This document shows, piece by piece, positions 26,385-34,810 of a stretch of 64,000 nucleotides of DNA. Both the position numbers and the translations under genes were made by a program. The stretch comes from Albidovulum inexpectatum (lineage in GTDB: Bacteria > Pseudomonadota > Alphaproteobacteria > Rhodobacterales > Rhodobacteraceae). The stretch lies in the NCBI RefSeq assembly GCF_002927635.1, contig NZ_PRDS01000004.1, forward strand, positions 1 to 64,000. Reading direction: 5' to 3'. The notes under the pieces are model-generated. The model was not told where the DNA came from and did not search any database. It saw only the letters and a list, made by a program, of their open reading frames with translations. Within the stretch, counting starts at the first letter, position 1, and each line of letters starts with the position of its first letter.

Positions 26385-27212
26385 ATGACCACCAGGCGCC
26401 GCATTGTCATCCATCTTGGCCTGCCCAAGACGGGCAGCACCACGATCCAAAGCCTGCTTGCCGCCAACCATGACCGGCTGGGCGACGGTATCCGCGTCTC
26501 GGCCAAGGATGACCTGACCTACCGGCTGCGCAAATACGCCCTGAAATACTGCCGCAGCGGCGGGTTCCCGTGGTGGAAGCTGCGGCGTGAAATCGCCCTG
26601 CGCGAAATGGTGCGCAAGATCGACGCGATGTCTTTCGACACCCTGATCATCTCGGACGAAAATCTGATCGGCATCGAATCCGGCAGGCTGTTCGATTCGC
26701 CCGAGCGGCTGCACTACGACAGGTGGCTTGCACATCTGGATGCGGCCCTGTCTGGCCATGACGTGCAATATGTCATCTATCGGCGCGAGCCGAACTCCTG
26801 GCAGCGCAGCGCCTGGAACCAGGCCTTCAAGATGCGCCGGGTCAAGACCGACTTCGACAGCTGGGCGCGGGACCATTCCGACCTGGACGCCCCGCGCCGT
26901 CTGATCGAGCAGTTCCGGGTCCTGCTGGGGGACCGGCTGCATGTGATCGACATGGCCGAAGAGATCGGCGAGAACCGCCTGTTGGGCCGCCGCGTGCTGG
27001 ACGTGGCGGGCGTCTCGCCCGAACGCATCGCCGAACTGGTCAAGCCGCCGCGCGAAAACGAAAGCCTGCCGCTGGCCGCGGTCGAGCTGCTTCGCCTGAT
27101 CCACGAGACCGGCAAGATCCGCAGGGGCCAGTACCGGATGCTGACGCGGCTGTTTCGCGCCCATCCCGAACTGTTCGCACCGAATTCGGCAACCGTGCGC
27201 AAGGATGGCTAG
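26385..27212 (+). CDS. Sulfotransferase-like protein (LGLPKTGST)
   Basis: A 275-residue protein with the N-terminal PAPS-binding loop IVIHLGLPKTGSTTIQSLLAAN and a probable 3'-phosphate motif in VQYVIYRREPNSWQRSAWNQ. This architecture is common in Rhodobacteraceae surface-glycan loci. GAGG lies eight bases before the ATG. It follows the previous sulfotransferase by about 100 bp. Sulfate donor PAPS is inferred from the family; the acceptor is unknown. Confidence 0.75.
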   Translation: MTTRRRIVIHLGLPKTGSTTIQSLLAANHDRLGDGIRVSAKDDLTYRLRKYALKYCRSGGFPWWKLRREIALREMVRKIDAMSFDTLIISDENLIGIESGRLFDSPERLHYDRWLAHLDAALSGHDVQYVIYRREPNSWQRSAWNQAFKMRRVKTDFDSWARDHSDLDAPRRLIEQFRVLLGDRLHVIDMAEEIGENRLLGRRVLDVAGVSPERIAELVKPPRENESLPLAAVELLRLIHETGKIRRGQYRMLTRLFRAHPELFAPNSATVRKDG

Positions 27213-27287
27213 GCGCGGGCCGGAACCGGAAATCCTTTCCCAAGGGTCAGAGCGACAGGCGCGCGACTGCAATCACAAGGCATCGGC

Positions 27288-28100
27288 ATGAAAAAACAGA
27301 TCATCTGCATCCGCTGGGGCAACAAGTACGGGGTCGATTACGTCAATCGCCTGTATGCGATGGTCGCGCGCAACATCACCCCGCCCTTCGACTTCTACTG
27401 CTTCACCGATACGGCTCAGGGGCTGAACCCCGCGATCCGGGCCATGCCGCTGCCGGATCTGGGCTGCGAGCTGCCACGCACAAGGCAGGGCATCTGGGGC
27501 AAGTCGCGTCTGTGGAGTGCCGATCTGGGCGGCTTGTCGGGACCGGTCCTGTTCCTGGATCTCGACGTGGTGGTAACGGGCAACCTGGACGACATGTTCA
27601 CCTATGGCGCGCCCGACGACGTGATCCTGACGCGCAACCCCAACACGCCGTTCGAGAGGCTGGGCCAGACCTCGGTCTATCGCTTTCCGGTGGGCAAGCT
27701 CGCCCCCCTGCGCGAGGAATTCCTGGCCGACCCGCAGGGCGTGGCCGAACGCTATGTCTTTGAACAGCGCTTCGTGACCCGCCGCGCGCCGGGCGGCGTC
27801 CGCTTCTGGCCGCGCGGCTGGGTGCGCACCTTCAAGTGGCACTGCGTCCGCACCTTCCCCGTGAACCTGATCGCGCCGCCGAAACTGCCCCGCGGCACGA
27901 AGATCGTGATCTTCCCGGGCGGGCTGAACCCGCCCGATGCGATCGCGGGGCGCTGGAACGCCCGCCACCGCCACATGAGCCGCTGGGACCACCTGAAAGC
28001 CGGCCTGCGCGGCGAACGCGAAGGCAGCCTGTTTCGCCACATGCGCCACTATATCCTGCCCGCGAAATGGGTCGAAAACGCCTGGCGCGACGATCCCTAG
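27288..28100 (+). CDS. GT-A type glycosyltransferase with DLD metal motif
   Basis: A 270-residue cytoplasmic enzyme. IICIRWGNKYGVDYVNRLYAMV opens the nucleotide-sugar site; the metal-binding motif is VLFLDLDVVVTGN (DLD), as in GT8-like or capsule glycosyltransferases. GQTSVYRFPVGK may mark the acceptor region. It is in line with the sulfotransferase genes and may make the glycan they modify. Its stop overlaps that of the convergent GT92-like gene by four bases. Confidence 0.75.
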   Translation: MKKQIICIRWGNKYGVDYVNRLYAMVARNITPPFDFYCFTDTAQGLNPAIRAMPLPDLGCELPRTRQGIWGKSRLWSADLGGLSGPVLFLDLDVVVTGNLDDMFTYGAPDDVILTRNPNTPFERLGQTSVYRFPVGKLAPLREEFLADPQGVAERYVFEQRFVTRRAPGGVRFWPRGWVRTFKWHCVRTFPVNLIAPPKLPRGTKIVIFPGGLNPPDAIAGRWNARHRHMSRWDHLKAGLRGEREGSLFRHMRHYILPAKWVENAWRDDP

Positions 28101-28999
28101 GACAGGCCCAGCCGCCGGGCCAGGTCGCGCGCGGCGGTGTCCTCGACCAGGTCGGATTCGATGCTGTTGACGGTCCGCATGACCTTGCGGCGATATTCGT
28201 CGCGCTTGGCCACCAGGTTCGGCCCGCGCGCGATCTTGGCCTCCAGATCCGCGCGCGATCGGGTGTAGTAATGGTTCAGCTGCACCGAAGCGGTCGAATA
28301 GAAATCCGCCCGGTCGCGCGTGGACAGGCTGGCCTTTTGCCCGGCATCGTTCCAGGTGGCGTCGTTTCCGTCGGTCTCCATCGAATGGATGCGCAGGGCC
28401 GTCAGGCGGCAGGGATCGACCAGCATCTTGAAGGCGCGGATGCCGGGCGCGTCGCTCATCGGGTCGCGCGCGCGCATGACATAGTTTTCCAGCACGCCGC
28501 CCGGCGGCGGCTGATCGTGGCCGGAAAAGCCGAACATGTGCCAGGGCAACGAGACATTGGGGATGTCCTCCAGCGGCGCCAGCGCCTCGGTCAGGCTGTC
28601 GCCGCGCCGGGGCACCAGGAATTCGTCCACGTCGATAAAGGCCATCCAGCGAAAGTCGGGGCCGAAATTGCCCGCCGCATGGGCATAGGCCAGCACCTGG
28701 TTGTGGATCTCGCGCCCCAGGCGGATGTCGCTCAGCCTCTGGGCCCAGGGCAGGATGGTCAGCGCCCCGTCGGGCAGCGTCCGGCGCAGGATGTCGGGCG
28801 TGCCATCGGTGCTGGCATCGTCGTAGACGATGAAATGCCGCACGCCCACGGCGTGGTGAAAGCGCGCCCATTCGGCGACAAAGCGCGCCTCGTTGCGCAT
28901 GATCGCGGCGATGGCGATGCCATGCCGCCCCGCCCTTGGCCGCGGCGTGGCCAGGCCCAGCTTCGATATCTTCGCCCGTTGAAGCAGTTTCCGCAGCAT
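28097..28999 (-). CDS. GT92-like glycosyltransferase (DUF23)
   Basis: A 300-residue enzyme with IAAIMRNEARFVAEWARFHHAVGVRHFIVYDDASTDGTPDIL, the classic N-terminus of GT92/GT2_4 proteins, and the catalytic FIDVDEFLVP (DxDE). H-x-M-F and LNHYYTRSRADLEAKIARG correspond to the family C-terminal HY(x)R-S motif. Enzymes of this family are often galactosyltransferases; here the specificity is not known. It is the only minus-strand gene in this glycan-modification stretch. The start MLRKLLQ is preceded by GGGGGC. Confidence 0.85.
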   Translation of the reverse strand: MLRKLLQRAKISKLGLATPRPRAGRHGIAIAAIMRNEARFVAEWARFHHAVGVRHFIVYDDASTDGTPDILRRTLPDGALTILPWAQRLSDIRLGREIHNQVLAYAHAAGNFGPDFRWMAFIDVDEFLVPRRGDSLTEALAPLEDIPNVSLPWHMFGFSGHDQPPPGGVLENYVMRARDPMSDAPGIRAFKMLVDPCRLTALRIHSMETDGNDATWNDAGQKASLSTRDRADFYSTASVQLNHYYTRSRADLEAKIARGPNLVAKRDEYRRKVMRTVNSIESDLVEDTAARDLARRLGLS

Positions 29000-29138
29000 C
29001 GCGCCCCCTGACCGGCCCGCCTTCGCCCCTGCCTTAGCGCAGCGGGTGGAACGGGGCAATGTGGGGGGTTTGCCTTTAACCGGCGGATTCGATCTGACAG
29101 GGCATCAGAAAACACGATCATGTTGATGCGAGGACAGG

Positions 29139-29624
29139 ATGAATAGCCGGCGCAAGGGTGTTCTGTTGTTGACGGAACGTCGAAGCGGTTCGAATTGGTT
29201 GGGATCTCTTGCGCGCAACGCGAAGCTTGGCAATTCCGAAGAATGGCTGGACAAGAGGCAGCTGGGGCTGGAACCGGAAGCCGTAGATGCCACGACCTGT
29301 TTCGAAACGGCCCTGGAACGATCCAGCCAGGGATGTGCCGGCTTTTTCGTCAAGATCTTTCCAAGCCACCTGTATGAGATGCAGGATGCCTTTGGCATGG
29401 ATTTCATCGCCTGGTGCCGCGAACGTCATGACGTCGCCCTGATCACCCTGACCCGAAACGACAGATTGCGTCAGGCCATTTCGTTTTCCCGCGCACTTCA
29501 AAGCGATCAATGGACCGCGCGCCACGACGCGAAGCGGAAACCCGAATACGACTTCCATCAGATCGCGCGGTGCCTGTTCCTGATTGGGCGCAGTTACAGC
29601 TGCTCACTTAGCCTTCATGTCTGA
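29139..29624 (+). pseudogene. Truncated Stf0-like sulfotransferase
   Basis: 161 codons encoding the N-terminal two thirds of a Stf0/LPS-sulfotransferase-like protein: the P-loop variant LLTERRSGSNWLGSLAR, FFVKIFPSHLYEM and the 3'-phosphate motif LITLTRNDRLRQAISFSRAL. Similarity stops after YDFHQIARCLFLIGRSYS; the last few residues (CSLSLHV) and the stop come from unrelated sequence, and the acceptor/C-terminal region is missing. The gene is visibly lower in GC than its neighbours. A junction near 29600 is likely, caused by insertion or deletion, so the product is probably inactive. GAGGACAGG precedes the ATG. Confidence 0.6.
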
Positions 29625-29916
29625 CGAAGGACATGACGGTTTCGATTGGTCGTCTGCCCCGGTTTCGGTAGCCCCAGATGCGGGCGCTCGTTCCCGCGCA
29701 AGCCAGGTACAGCCCTTGGCCTCTATGCGGCATGATACTGGCTAAGGCCGGCCGCCGGCTCTGACACCGTGCAGAAGTCGATCCAGGTTCCGGGCGATAT
29801 CCCCGACGCCTTGCCGGACGTCATGTCATGTCCATTTTCCCGCACGCGTTCATGCGCTATGGTCGCATCGCGCATGCCGCTTTCCACGCCGACCGTCAGA
29901 AGGGGACCCCGGGCCG
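29625..29916. other. Possible mobile-element remnant downstream of the truncated sulfotransferase gene
   Basis: About 290 bases without an intact gene. On the minus strand, 29735 down to 29610, a short open frame encodes GLYLACAGTSARIWGYRNRG and then RRPIETVMSF, which faintly resembles the arm-binding start of phage-type integrases (GLYLxV...W.xRY...GRR). It ends in a stop close to the sulfotransferase break point. This fits decayed mobile-element sequence but is too short to prove it. The rest shows nothing. Confidence 0.25.
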
Positions 29917-31023
29917 ATGCCAAACTACAATCTGTGGATTCTGGGCGAATCGAACATCTCCGTCTCGGGCGGCAAGACGCTGGACGGGATCACGCAGGGC
30001 GACGGTTCGCACCTGGTCGGAGAGACGATCACCCTGAACGCCCCGAACTGGGAAAAGGTCCAGATCAGCGACGACGACCCCGTCTTTGCCGACAATGATG
30101 GGAATCAGGGTCTTGCGGGCGCGCAGACGATCGACGGCATCACCTATGCCGACGGAACCCGGGTCGAATCCGAATACAAGCTGACCCTGCTGGATGCCGC
30201 CACGGGCAACACCTATACGGTGGTCGCGTTCAACGTGCGCGAACCCGGTTCCCAAAATTCCTACGGCACCATCGAAGGTCTGGCCTTCATCGGACCGGAC
30301 GGGGCCTGGCCGCCAGTCAACAAACCACTGACCGTCGTCGCGGCAACCGAGGGGCCGAGGCATAATGACACGAATTTCGAGTACGTGGACCATGTCGCGC
30401 CCTGCTTCACGCCCGGCACGCGGATCGCTACGCCCGACGGGCCGCGCCCGGTCGAAACCTTGCGCGCGGGCGATCTTGTCCTGACGCTGGATCATGGCCC
30501 CTGCCCCGTCCGGCTTGCGCTGCGCACCCGCCTGTCGGCGGCCCAGCTGCGCGCCGCGCCACATTTCACGCCGGTCGTCATCCCGCGGGGCAGCATGGGG
30601 AACGGTCTGCCCGAACGCGACCTGATCGTGTCGCCCCATCACCGGATGCTGCTGCGCGGCCCCCTGTGCGACCTTTTGTTCAGCGCGCCCGAGGTCCTGG
30701 CCGCTGCCGCCCACCTGCCCTGGGCACGGCCCCAGGACCCGATCCAGGCGGTGGAATATATCCACCTGCTGTTTGACCGGCACGAGATCCTGCTGGCCGA
30801 GGGCGCCGCGACCGAAAGCCTGCTTCTGGCCCCGATGATCTGCGACCGCGCCCCGCCCGCGATGCGGGCCGGCCTGCGCGCGGCAATTCCCGATCTGGGC
30901 CAGCCCGGCGGCACGCCGTGGCAGAAAGCCGCGCGGCCGATCCTGCGCCGGTGGGAGGTCGCGGCCCTGTCCGCGCCCCCGCGGCGCCGCGCTGCTGGGT
31001 CCGCTGTGAGGATTTCGGTCTGA
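29917..31023 (+). CDS. Hint-domain (hedgehog/intein-like) protein
   Basis: A 368-residue protein. Residues 1-165 form a beta-rich domain with repeated phrases (TLDGITQGDG and TIDGITYADG). The Hint domain runs from about 167 to 310 and starts with the characteristic CFTPGTRIATPDGPRPVETLRAGDLV, with VSPHHRMLLRG (the conserved histidine block) and EYIHLLFDRHEILLAEGAATESL later. Rhodobacterales carry many such proteins, often next to secretion or surface loci; the catalytic Cys (about C167) and His remain, so self-cleavage is possible. No signal peptide is evident, so export would be by a type I or other leaderless route. Exact role unknown. Confidence 0.85.
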   Translation: MPNYNLWILGESNISVSGGKTLDGITQGDGSHLVGETITLNAPNWEKVQISDDDPVFADNDGNQGLAGAQTIDGITYADGTRVESEYKLTLLDAATGNTYTVVAFNVREPGSQNSYGTIEGLAFIGPDGAWPPVNKPLTVVAATEGPRHNDTNFEYVDHVAPCFTPGTRIATPDGPRPVETLRAGDLVLTLDHGPCPVRLALRTRLSAAQLRAAPHFTPVVIPRGSMGNGLPERDLIVSPHHRMLLRGPLCDLLFSAPEVLAAAAHLPWARPQDPIQAVEYIHLLFDRHEILLAEGAATESLLLAPMICDRAPPAMRAGLRAAIPDLGQPGGTPWQKAARPILRRWEVAALSAPPRRRAAGSAVRISV

Positions 31024-31338
31024 CGCGCGCCACGGGCGCGTAACCCCCCGGTTCTGTCTTTTCCATGGCCTTTGCAAAAGCTGCGCCTGCGCAATGCCTT
31101 GTCGTGCCTTGTGTGCATGATTGACACATTTTGCGCATTACATCGGATTTCCCGCGACAGCCCCGCCCGACAGCCCGGCCTGCGCCCCTGCCCGGGCCCC
31201 ATGCCCCCTGCCCCATGGGCCGCGCGCCCGGCCGGCAAAGGGTCTGGCGCATCTCCGATGCAAGTGAAACCCGTTTTCAATCCATCGTTTCATGATAGCA
31301 TATGAAATTGTATTTCATCGTCACGGGTCCCCTGCCCC
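31024..31338. other. Intergenic region upstream of the recombinase gene
   Basis: No gene is supported. It holds a short GC hairpin just after the Hint gene (CGCGCC-ACG-GGCGCG, 31026-31040, no T-run), a TTGACA at 31121-31126, and close to the recombinase start a cluster of 6-bp inverted repeats (annotated separately). Confidence 0.4.
31288..31318. repeat. TTTCAT/ATGAAA inverted-repeat cluster, candidate res site or operator
   Basis: TTTCAT (31288-31293), ATGAAA (31302-31307) and TTTCAT (31313-31318) make two overlapping palindromes, TTTCAT-N8-ATGAAA and ATGAAA-N5-TTTCAT. The cluster is AT-rich in an otherwise GC-rich region and ends 20 bp before the recombinase ATG. Serine resolvases commonly bind and autoregulate at subsites in this position, so a crossover or operator site is the natural reading. 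The half-sites are shorter than the usual 12-bp resolvase arms. Confidence 0.45.
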
Positions 31339-32229
31339 ATGCTCATCGGCTATGCCCGCGTCTCGACACTGGACCAGACGACCGATGCGCAGGTGGCGCA
31401 ATTGCGCGCCGCCGGCTGCACGCGGGTCGAGATCGAACATGCCTCGGGCGCGGATCGGGCGCGGCCCGTCCTGCGACAGGTTCTGGCGCGCATCCGCCCC
31501 GGCGATACGCTGGTCGTGGTGCGGATCGACCGGCTTGCGCGCTCGCTGTCGCATCTACTGCAGATCCTCGAACGCCTGGAACGGCGCGGCGCGTGGTTCC
31601 GTTCGCTGTCGGACCCGATCGACACGGCCTCGGCCCAGGGGCTCTTCACGCTGCAGGTTCTGGGCGCGGCGGCCGAGTTCGAACGCGCGCTGATCCGCGA
31701 ACGCACGCTGGCGGGGCTGGAAGCGGCGCGGGCGCGGGGGCGCGTGGGCGGCAATCCCCGCCTGAAGGCGCGCGAGCCCCAGGCCATCGCCCAACTGCGC
31801 CGCGCACGCGACGAAAGCTACTTCAACCGCATCACCGATGAGGCCGAAAGCTGGGTGCCCGAGCTTCGCCGGATGCGCCCCGACCTGCCCTGGCAGGACG
31901 TGGTGCGCGCCATCAATGCCCGCCTGCCCGACGGCGCGCGCAAATGGACGCAAGCCCGGCTGATCCGGGCCGCGCGGCGCTATGTGCGCGACGGCCTGCT
32001 GCCGGCCGAGGTTCTGGACCGCGCGCCGCGCCGGTCGGGGGACGATCGCCTGCTGGTGCTGGTGGCCGGGCTGCGCCGCGCCAACCCGGACATGACGCTG
32101 GCCCAGATCGCCCAGAGGCTGGAATCCATGCGCATCGCGACGCCGCGCGGCCATGCCAGGTGGTATCCGTCATCGGTGCGCGTCATCCTGCAACGGGCCG
32201 AACGCGCGGGATTGCTGGCTGGCGGCTGA
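31339..32229 (+). CDS. Serine recombinase of the resolvase/invertase family
   Basis: A 296-residue site-specific recombinase. The catalytic domain starts MLIGYARVSTLDQTTDAQV, with the nucleophile serine at residue 9, and continues VVVRIDRLARSLSHLL (R-D-R-L-x-R-S) and FTLQVLGAAAEFERALIRERTLAGLEAARARGRVGG (E helix). The C-terminal part (about 150-296) is longer than in Tn3-type resolvases and contains two helix-turn-helix-like segments (LPWQDVVRAINARLPDGARKW and MTLAQIAQRLESMRIATPRG). Standing next to parAB and the initiator gene, it probably resolves plasmid multimers. A transposon origin is possible, but no transposase is present. Confidence 0.88.
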   Translation: MLIGYARVSTLDQTTDAQVAQLRAAGCTRVEIEHASGADRARPVLRQVLARIRPGDTLVVVRIDRLARSLSHLLQILERLERRGAWFRSLSDPIDTASAQGLFTLQVLGAAAEFERALIRERTLAGLEAARARGRVGGNPRLKAREPQAIAQLRRARDESYFNRITDEAESWVPELRRMRPDLPWQDVVRAINARLPDGARKWTQARLIRAARRYVRDGLLPAEVLDRAPRRSGDDRLLVLVAGLRRANPDMTLAQIAQRLESMRIATPRGHARWYPSSVRVILQRAERAGLLAGG

Positions 32230-32230
32230 C

Positions 32231-32246
32231 CTTCCCCGCGGGGAAG
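32231..32246. repeat. 16-bp palindrome, copy 1 (candidate parS)
   Basis: CTTCCCCGCGGGGAAG, a perfect palindrome directly after the recombinase stop and beyond the parB terminator. Identical copies occur at 32286, 33725 and 34811 and, by eye, nowhere else in the window. Restriction to the parAB region makes a ParB-binding centromere site the best explanation. Confidence 0.7.
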
Positions 32247-32274
32247 AAAAAGGGGCAGGCCATCGGCCCGCCCC
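32247..32274 (-). terminator. Rho-independent terminator of the parAB operon
   Basis: On the minus strand GGGGCGGGCC-GAT-GGCCTGCCCC is followed by TTTTT, just downstream of the parB stop. Stem of ten pairs with one mismatch and a three-base loop. On the plus strand it could also weakly terminate the recombinase gene. Confidence 0.7.
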
Positions 32275-32285
32275 GCTGATGCGAC

Positions 32286-32301
32286 CTTCCCCGCGGGGAA
32301 G
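32286..32301. repeat. 16-bp palindrome, copy 2 (candidate parS)
   Basis: CTTCCCCGCGGGGAAG, identical to copy 1 and 55 bp from it start to start, ending one base before the parB stop codon. Flanks GAC and ATC extend the dyad imperfectly. Confidence 0.7.
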
Positions 32302-32302
32302 A

Positions 32303-33415
32303 TCAGTCGTCCAGCACCTGCAACATCTGCCGCACAGCCTGTTCCAGCCGGCGGCGGTCGATCGTCGTAAAGTCCACCGGCAACTGGATTTCCAGCTTGC
32401 CATTGGCGGCAACGCATTTGCCGCGCCCTTCGGGCCGATCGAACTGAAAGCTGGTCTTGGCGCGCGCGGGCTTGGCCGTGCTGCCCTTTGGCGCGGGCGC
32501 AGGGGCCGCTTCGGGCTGGTCCTGGCCCGCCAGCTTGCGCAGGATCGCCAGCTCCTGATCGGCGGTCAAGGCGCCCTGCCCGGCGGTTTCGGCGCGAAAG
32601 GCCGCGGCCAGATCCTCGCCCTGGTCCAGCCGCTTGGCCAGCGCCAGCCCCAAGGACCGCGGTATCTGTTCGGCAAAGCGCAATTGCGACCCCAACGCCC
32701 GGACCAGCGGGATGAAGGCCCTGATATAGCTGCGCTTCTGGTATCCCGCCGATTTGAACAACAGCGCCACGGCGCGATCGGGATCGTTTTCTTCGGTCTC
32801 CGGGTCGGCGGCATAGTCCAGCGCCAGCATCGCCATTTCGGCAAACGATATGTCCTTGCGCACAAGGTTTTCATCGACCATGCGGCGATACAGGGCCTCC
32901 AACCCCTCGCCCGGCGCGCTGACCATGGCCGGGATCGCGCCCCAGCGTTCGGCGTCGCCCGTCTCCTCCAGCAGCCGGCGATAGGCCGTCAGGCGGCGAT
33001 ATCCCTGGATCAGCTCGAAGCGGCCATCCTCGGTCGATTCCAGCCGGATCGGGTTCGACAGGCCGATCTCGCGGATCGACTGGATCAGCTCGGCCAGCTC
33101 CTCGTCTTCGCCCAGACGGCGGTCGCGGACCAGTTTCGAGGAATCGATCCGGTCCACCGGCACCAGTTCCGCGACAAGTCCCAGCCGCTTCAGGCGCACA
33201 TGTTCATGCGCCAGCGCGTCGTTCTCGGCGCGGATCTTGGCTTCCAGCTCGGCCCGCTGGCGGGTCGCGTCGGCGGTTTCGGCAATCGCGGTGGCCATCG
33301 GCCCGCGACGCAGGCCCGGCGGCATCGGGTCAAAGCCGCGGATGCGCGGCTCGGGCGGCTGGGCCACGGCCTCTTCGGGAATGTCGATATCGAACATGCG
33401 GCGACGTTTGCTCAT
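32303..33415 (-). CDS. parB: ParB/RepB-type partition protein
   Basis: A 370-residue centromere-binding protein. The N-terminus (MSKRRRMFDIDIP) carries the basic/ParA-contact arm typical of RepB-like proteins. The ParB/Srx domain spans about 85-170: LVPVDRIDSSKLVRDRR, ELIQSIREIGLSNPIRL, FELIQGYRRLTAYRRL and VDENLVRKDISFAEMA. A helix-turn-helix region follows (SAGYQKRSYIRAFIPLVRALG), then a Pro/Ala linker and a C-terminal dimerisation segment. It should load on the four 16-bp palindromes around the operon. GGAGG precedes the ATG, 12 bp after the parA stop. Confidence 0.92.
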   Translation of the reverse strand: MSKRRRMFDIDIPEEAVAQPPEPRIRGFDPMPPGLRRGPMATAIAETADATRQRAELEAKIRAENDALAHEHVRLKRLGLVAELVPVDRIDSSKLVRDRRLGEDEELAELIQSIREIGLSNPIRLESTEDGRFELIQGYRRLTAYRRLLEETGDAERWGAIPAMVSAPGEGLEALYRRMVDENLVRKDISFAEMAMLALDYAADPETEENDPDRAVALLFKSAGYQKRSYIRAFIPLVRALGSQLRFAEQIPRSLGLALAKRLDQGEDLAAAFRAETAGQGALTADQELAILRKLAGQDQPEAAPAPAPKGSTAKPARAKTSFQFDRPEGRGKCVAANGKLEIQLPVDFTTIDRRRLEQAVRQMLQVLDD

Positions 33416-33427
33416 GTCGCGCCCTCC

Positions 33428-34720
33428 TTAGATCTTGTCCCAGGCGGCGATCACGCTGCCCTTGAATTCCTCGTAGGCCCGGTCAAAGCTGGCCCGGGCG
33501 CGGCGCCAGGTCTCGCGCGTCATGTCGCGGTAATCGATCTCGTAGACCGACGACAGGAAGCGCCCCGACTGTTCCACCGCGCGGGTCATCTCGATCGGGT
33601 TCTGCGCGACATGTGCCCCAAAAACCTTGCGAAAGGCTTCGAACATCGCACGGTGCAGGTCGTTGCCCGGCTCATAGCGGGTCATCAGGAAGCGGATATC
33701 GACGAATGCCTTGGGCAGCGACATCTTCCCCGCGGGGAAGGTCGGGCCAAAGGCGGCCAGATCCTCCAGCGCCTCGGCCAGCTGACCGATGAAGCTGGTC
33801 GTCGAGTCATATTCCCAATAGCCGGGCCCCGAAGGGATATACAGCATGTCGGCGGCAAAGACCGCGTTCATCGACTGATAGCCAATCGCCGGCGGGCAGT
33901 CGAAGATGATCAGGTCGTAATCCTCGTCCGGCAGCCCGTCGAGATAGCGCGACACCGCGGCAAAGAACGACCATTCCGGGTTCAGGTGGCGATACTGGGC
34001 CGAGGCGAATTCGACGAAGGCCGCGTTCGCGCAGGACGGAATGATGTCGATCGTGGACCAGGCGGTGGGCTTGATGAAGTCGCCGTGGCGCAGCTTGTCC
34101 AGCCCCAGATCGCGGATCGAGGCGGGGATCTGGCGGCGGGGCAGGGCGGTGCCCGAGGCCGCCGCGACCGAGGCCGCGTTCATCCGGTCGGTTTCGCGGA
34201 TCAGGTCGCGCGCCATGATGCCCCAGACGGTGTAATCCTCGGCCACGTCGGTCAGGCCCATCGAATGGCTCAGCGTCGCCTGGGGGTCGAAATCGACCAG
34301 CAGCACGCGATAGCCGTCCAGCGCCGCAGCATGGGCGAAGTGCAGCGCCACGGTGGACTTGCCCGCGCCGCCCTTGAAATTCGCCACCGCCACGCGGAAG
34401 GCGCGCTTGCCCGCCGGCCGGGGCGGCATCAGCGACTTGCGGTTGATCTTCATCCGCCGGCGCAGCTCGTTGATCTCGTCCAGCGAGAACCAGCGCTGAC
34501 GCCCGTCGGGCTCGACCTCGCCGCCGGGCAGGTCGGGTTCCGCCGCCAGCCGGCCGCGAAAGGTGGACTGGTTGATCTTGAAGATCAGTTCGGACACCTC
34601 CCACGAGGAAAAGCGCCGCAGGGTCTTGCGGCTTTCGGGGCTGAAGGTCTGCTGGCGGATCCAGCTTTGCATCTTCAGCGACTGGGCCTGCAATCTTGAC
34701 AGGTCTTCATGCGTGTACAT
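33428..34720 (-). CDS. parA: ParA/RepA-type partition ATPase
   Basis: A 430-residue type Ia partition ATPase. The N-terminal 100 residues contain a winged-helix/MerR-like DNA-binding part (FSSWEVSELIFKINQSTFRG, FSLDEINELRRRM), which lets such proteins repress their own operon. The deviant Walker A is ANFKGGAGKST (114-123, with signature lysine), then LLVDFDPQATLSHSMG, and Walker B DYDLIIFDCPPAIG. It segregates the replicon with ParB. Start at MYTHEDLSRLQ; the upstream in-frame extension is spurious. One of the palindromes (33725-33740) lies inside the gene, encoding FPAGK, so the protein sequence tolerates a centromere-like element. Confidence 0.93.
   Translation of the reverse strand: MYTHEDLSRLQAQSLKMQSWIRQQTFSPESRKTLRRFSSWEVSELIFKINQSTFRGRLAAEPDLPGGEVEPDGRQRWFSLDEINELRRRMKINRKSLMPPRPAGKRAFRVAVANFKGGAGKSTVALHFAHAAALDGYRVLLVDFDPQATLSHSMGLTDVAEDYTVWGIMARDLIRETDRMNAASVAAASGTALPRRQIPASIRDLGLDKLRHGDFIKPTAWSTIDIIPSCANAAFVEFASAQYRHLNPEWSFFAAVSRYLDGLPDEDYDLIIFDCPPAIGYQSMNAVFAADMLYIPSGPGYWEYDSTTSFIGQLAEALEDLAAFGPTFPAGKMSLPKAFVDIRFLMTRYEPGNDLHRAMFEAFRKVFGAHVAQNPIEMTRAVEQSGRFLSSVYEIDYRDMTRETWRRARASFDRAYEEFKGSVIAAWDKI
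33725..33740. repeat. 16-bp palindrome, copy 3 (candidate parS inside parA)
   Basis: CTTCCCCGCGGGGAAG, exact copy within the parA coding sequence, read on the minus strand as F-P-A-G-K. Conservation of all 16 bases within codons argues for a DNA-level function. Confidence 0.65.
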
Positions 34721-34757
34721 CTGCCTCGCTCCGCAACGTAAATTCTGTTGTGTTTTT

Positions 34758-34786
34758 GAAATACGCCGAATTTGCCAAAAGTGCAA
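34758..34786 (-). promoter_or_regulatory. Candidate parAB promoter
   Basis: On the minus strand TTGCAC, 17 bases, TATTTC, in the only AT-rich stretch upstream of parA, about 38 bp from the start codon. A TATATATTC further upstream, next to the copy 4 palindrome, is an alternative -10. Confidence 0.4.
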
Positions 34787-34810
34787 AAGGGAATATATAG
34801 TGAAAGCGAT

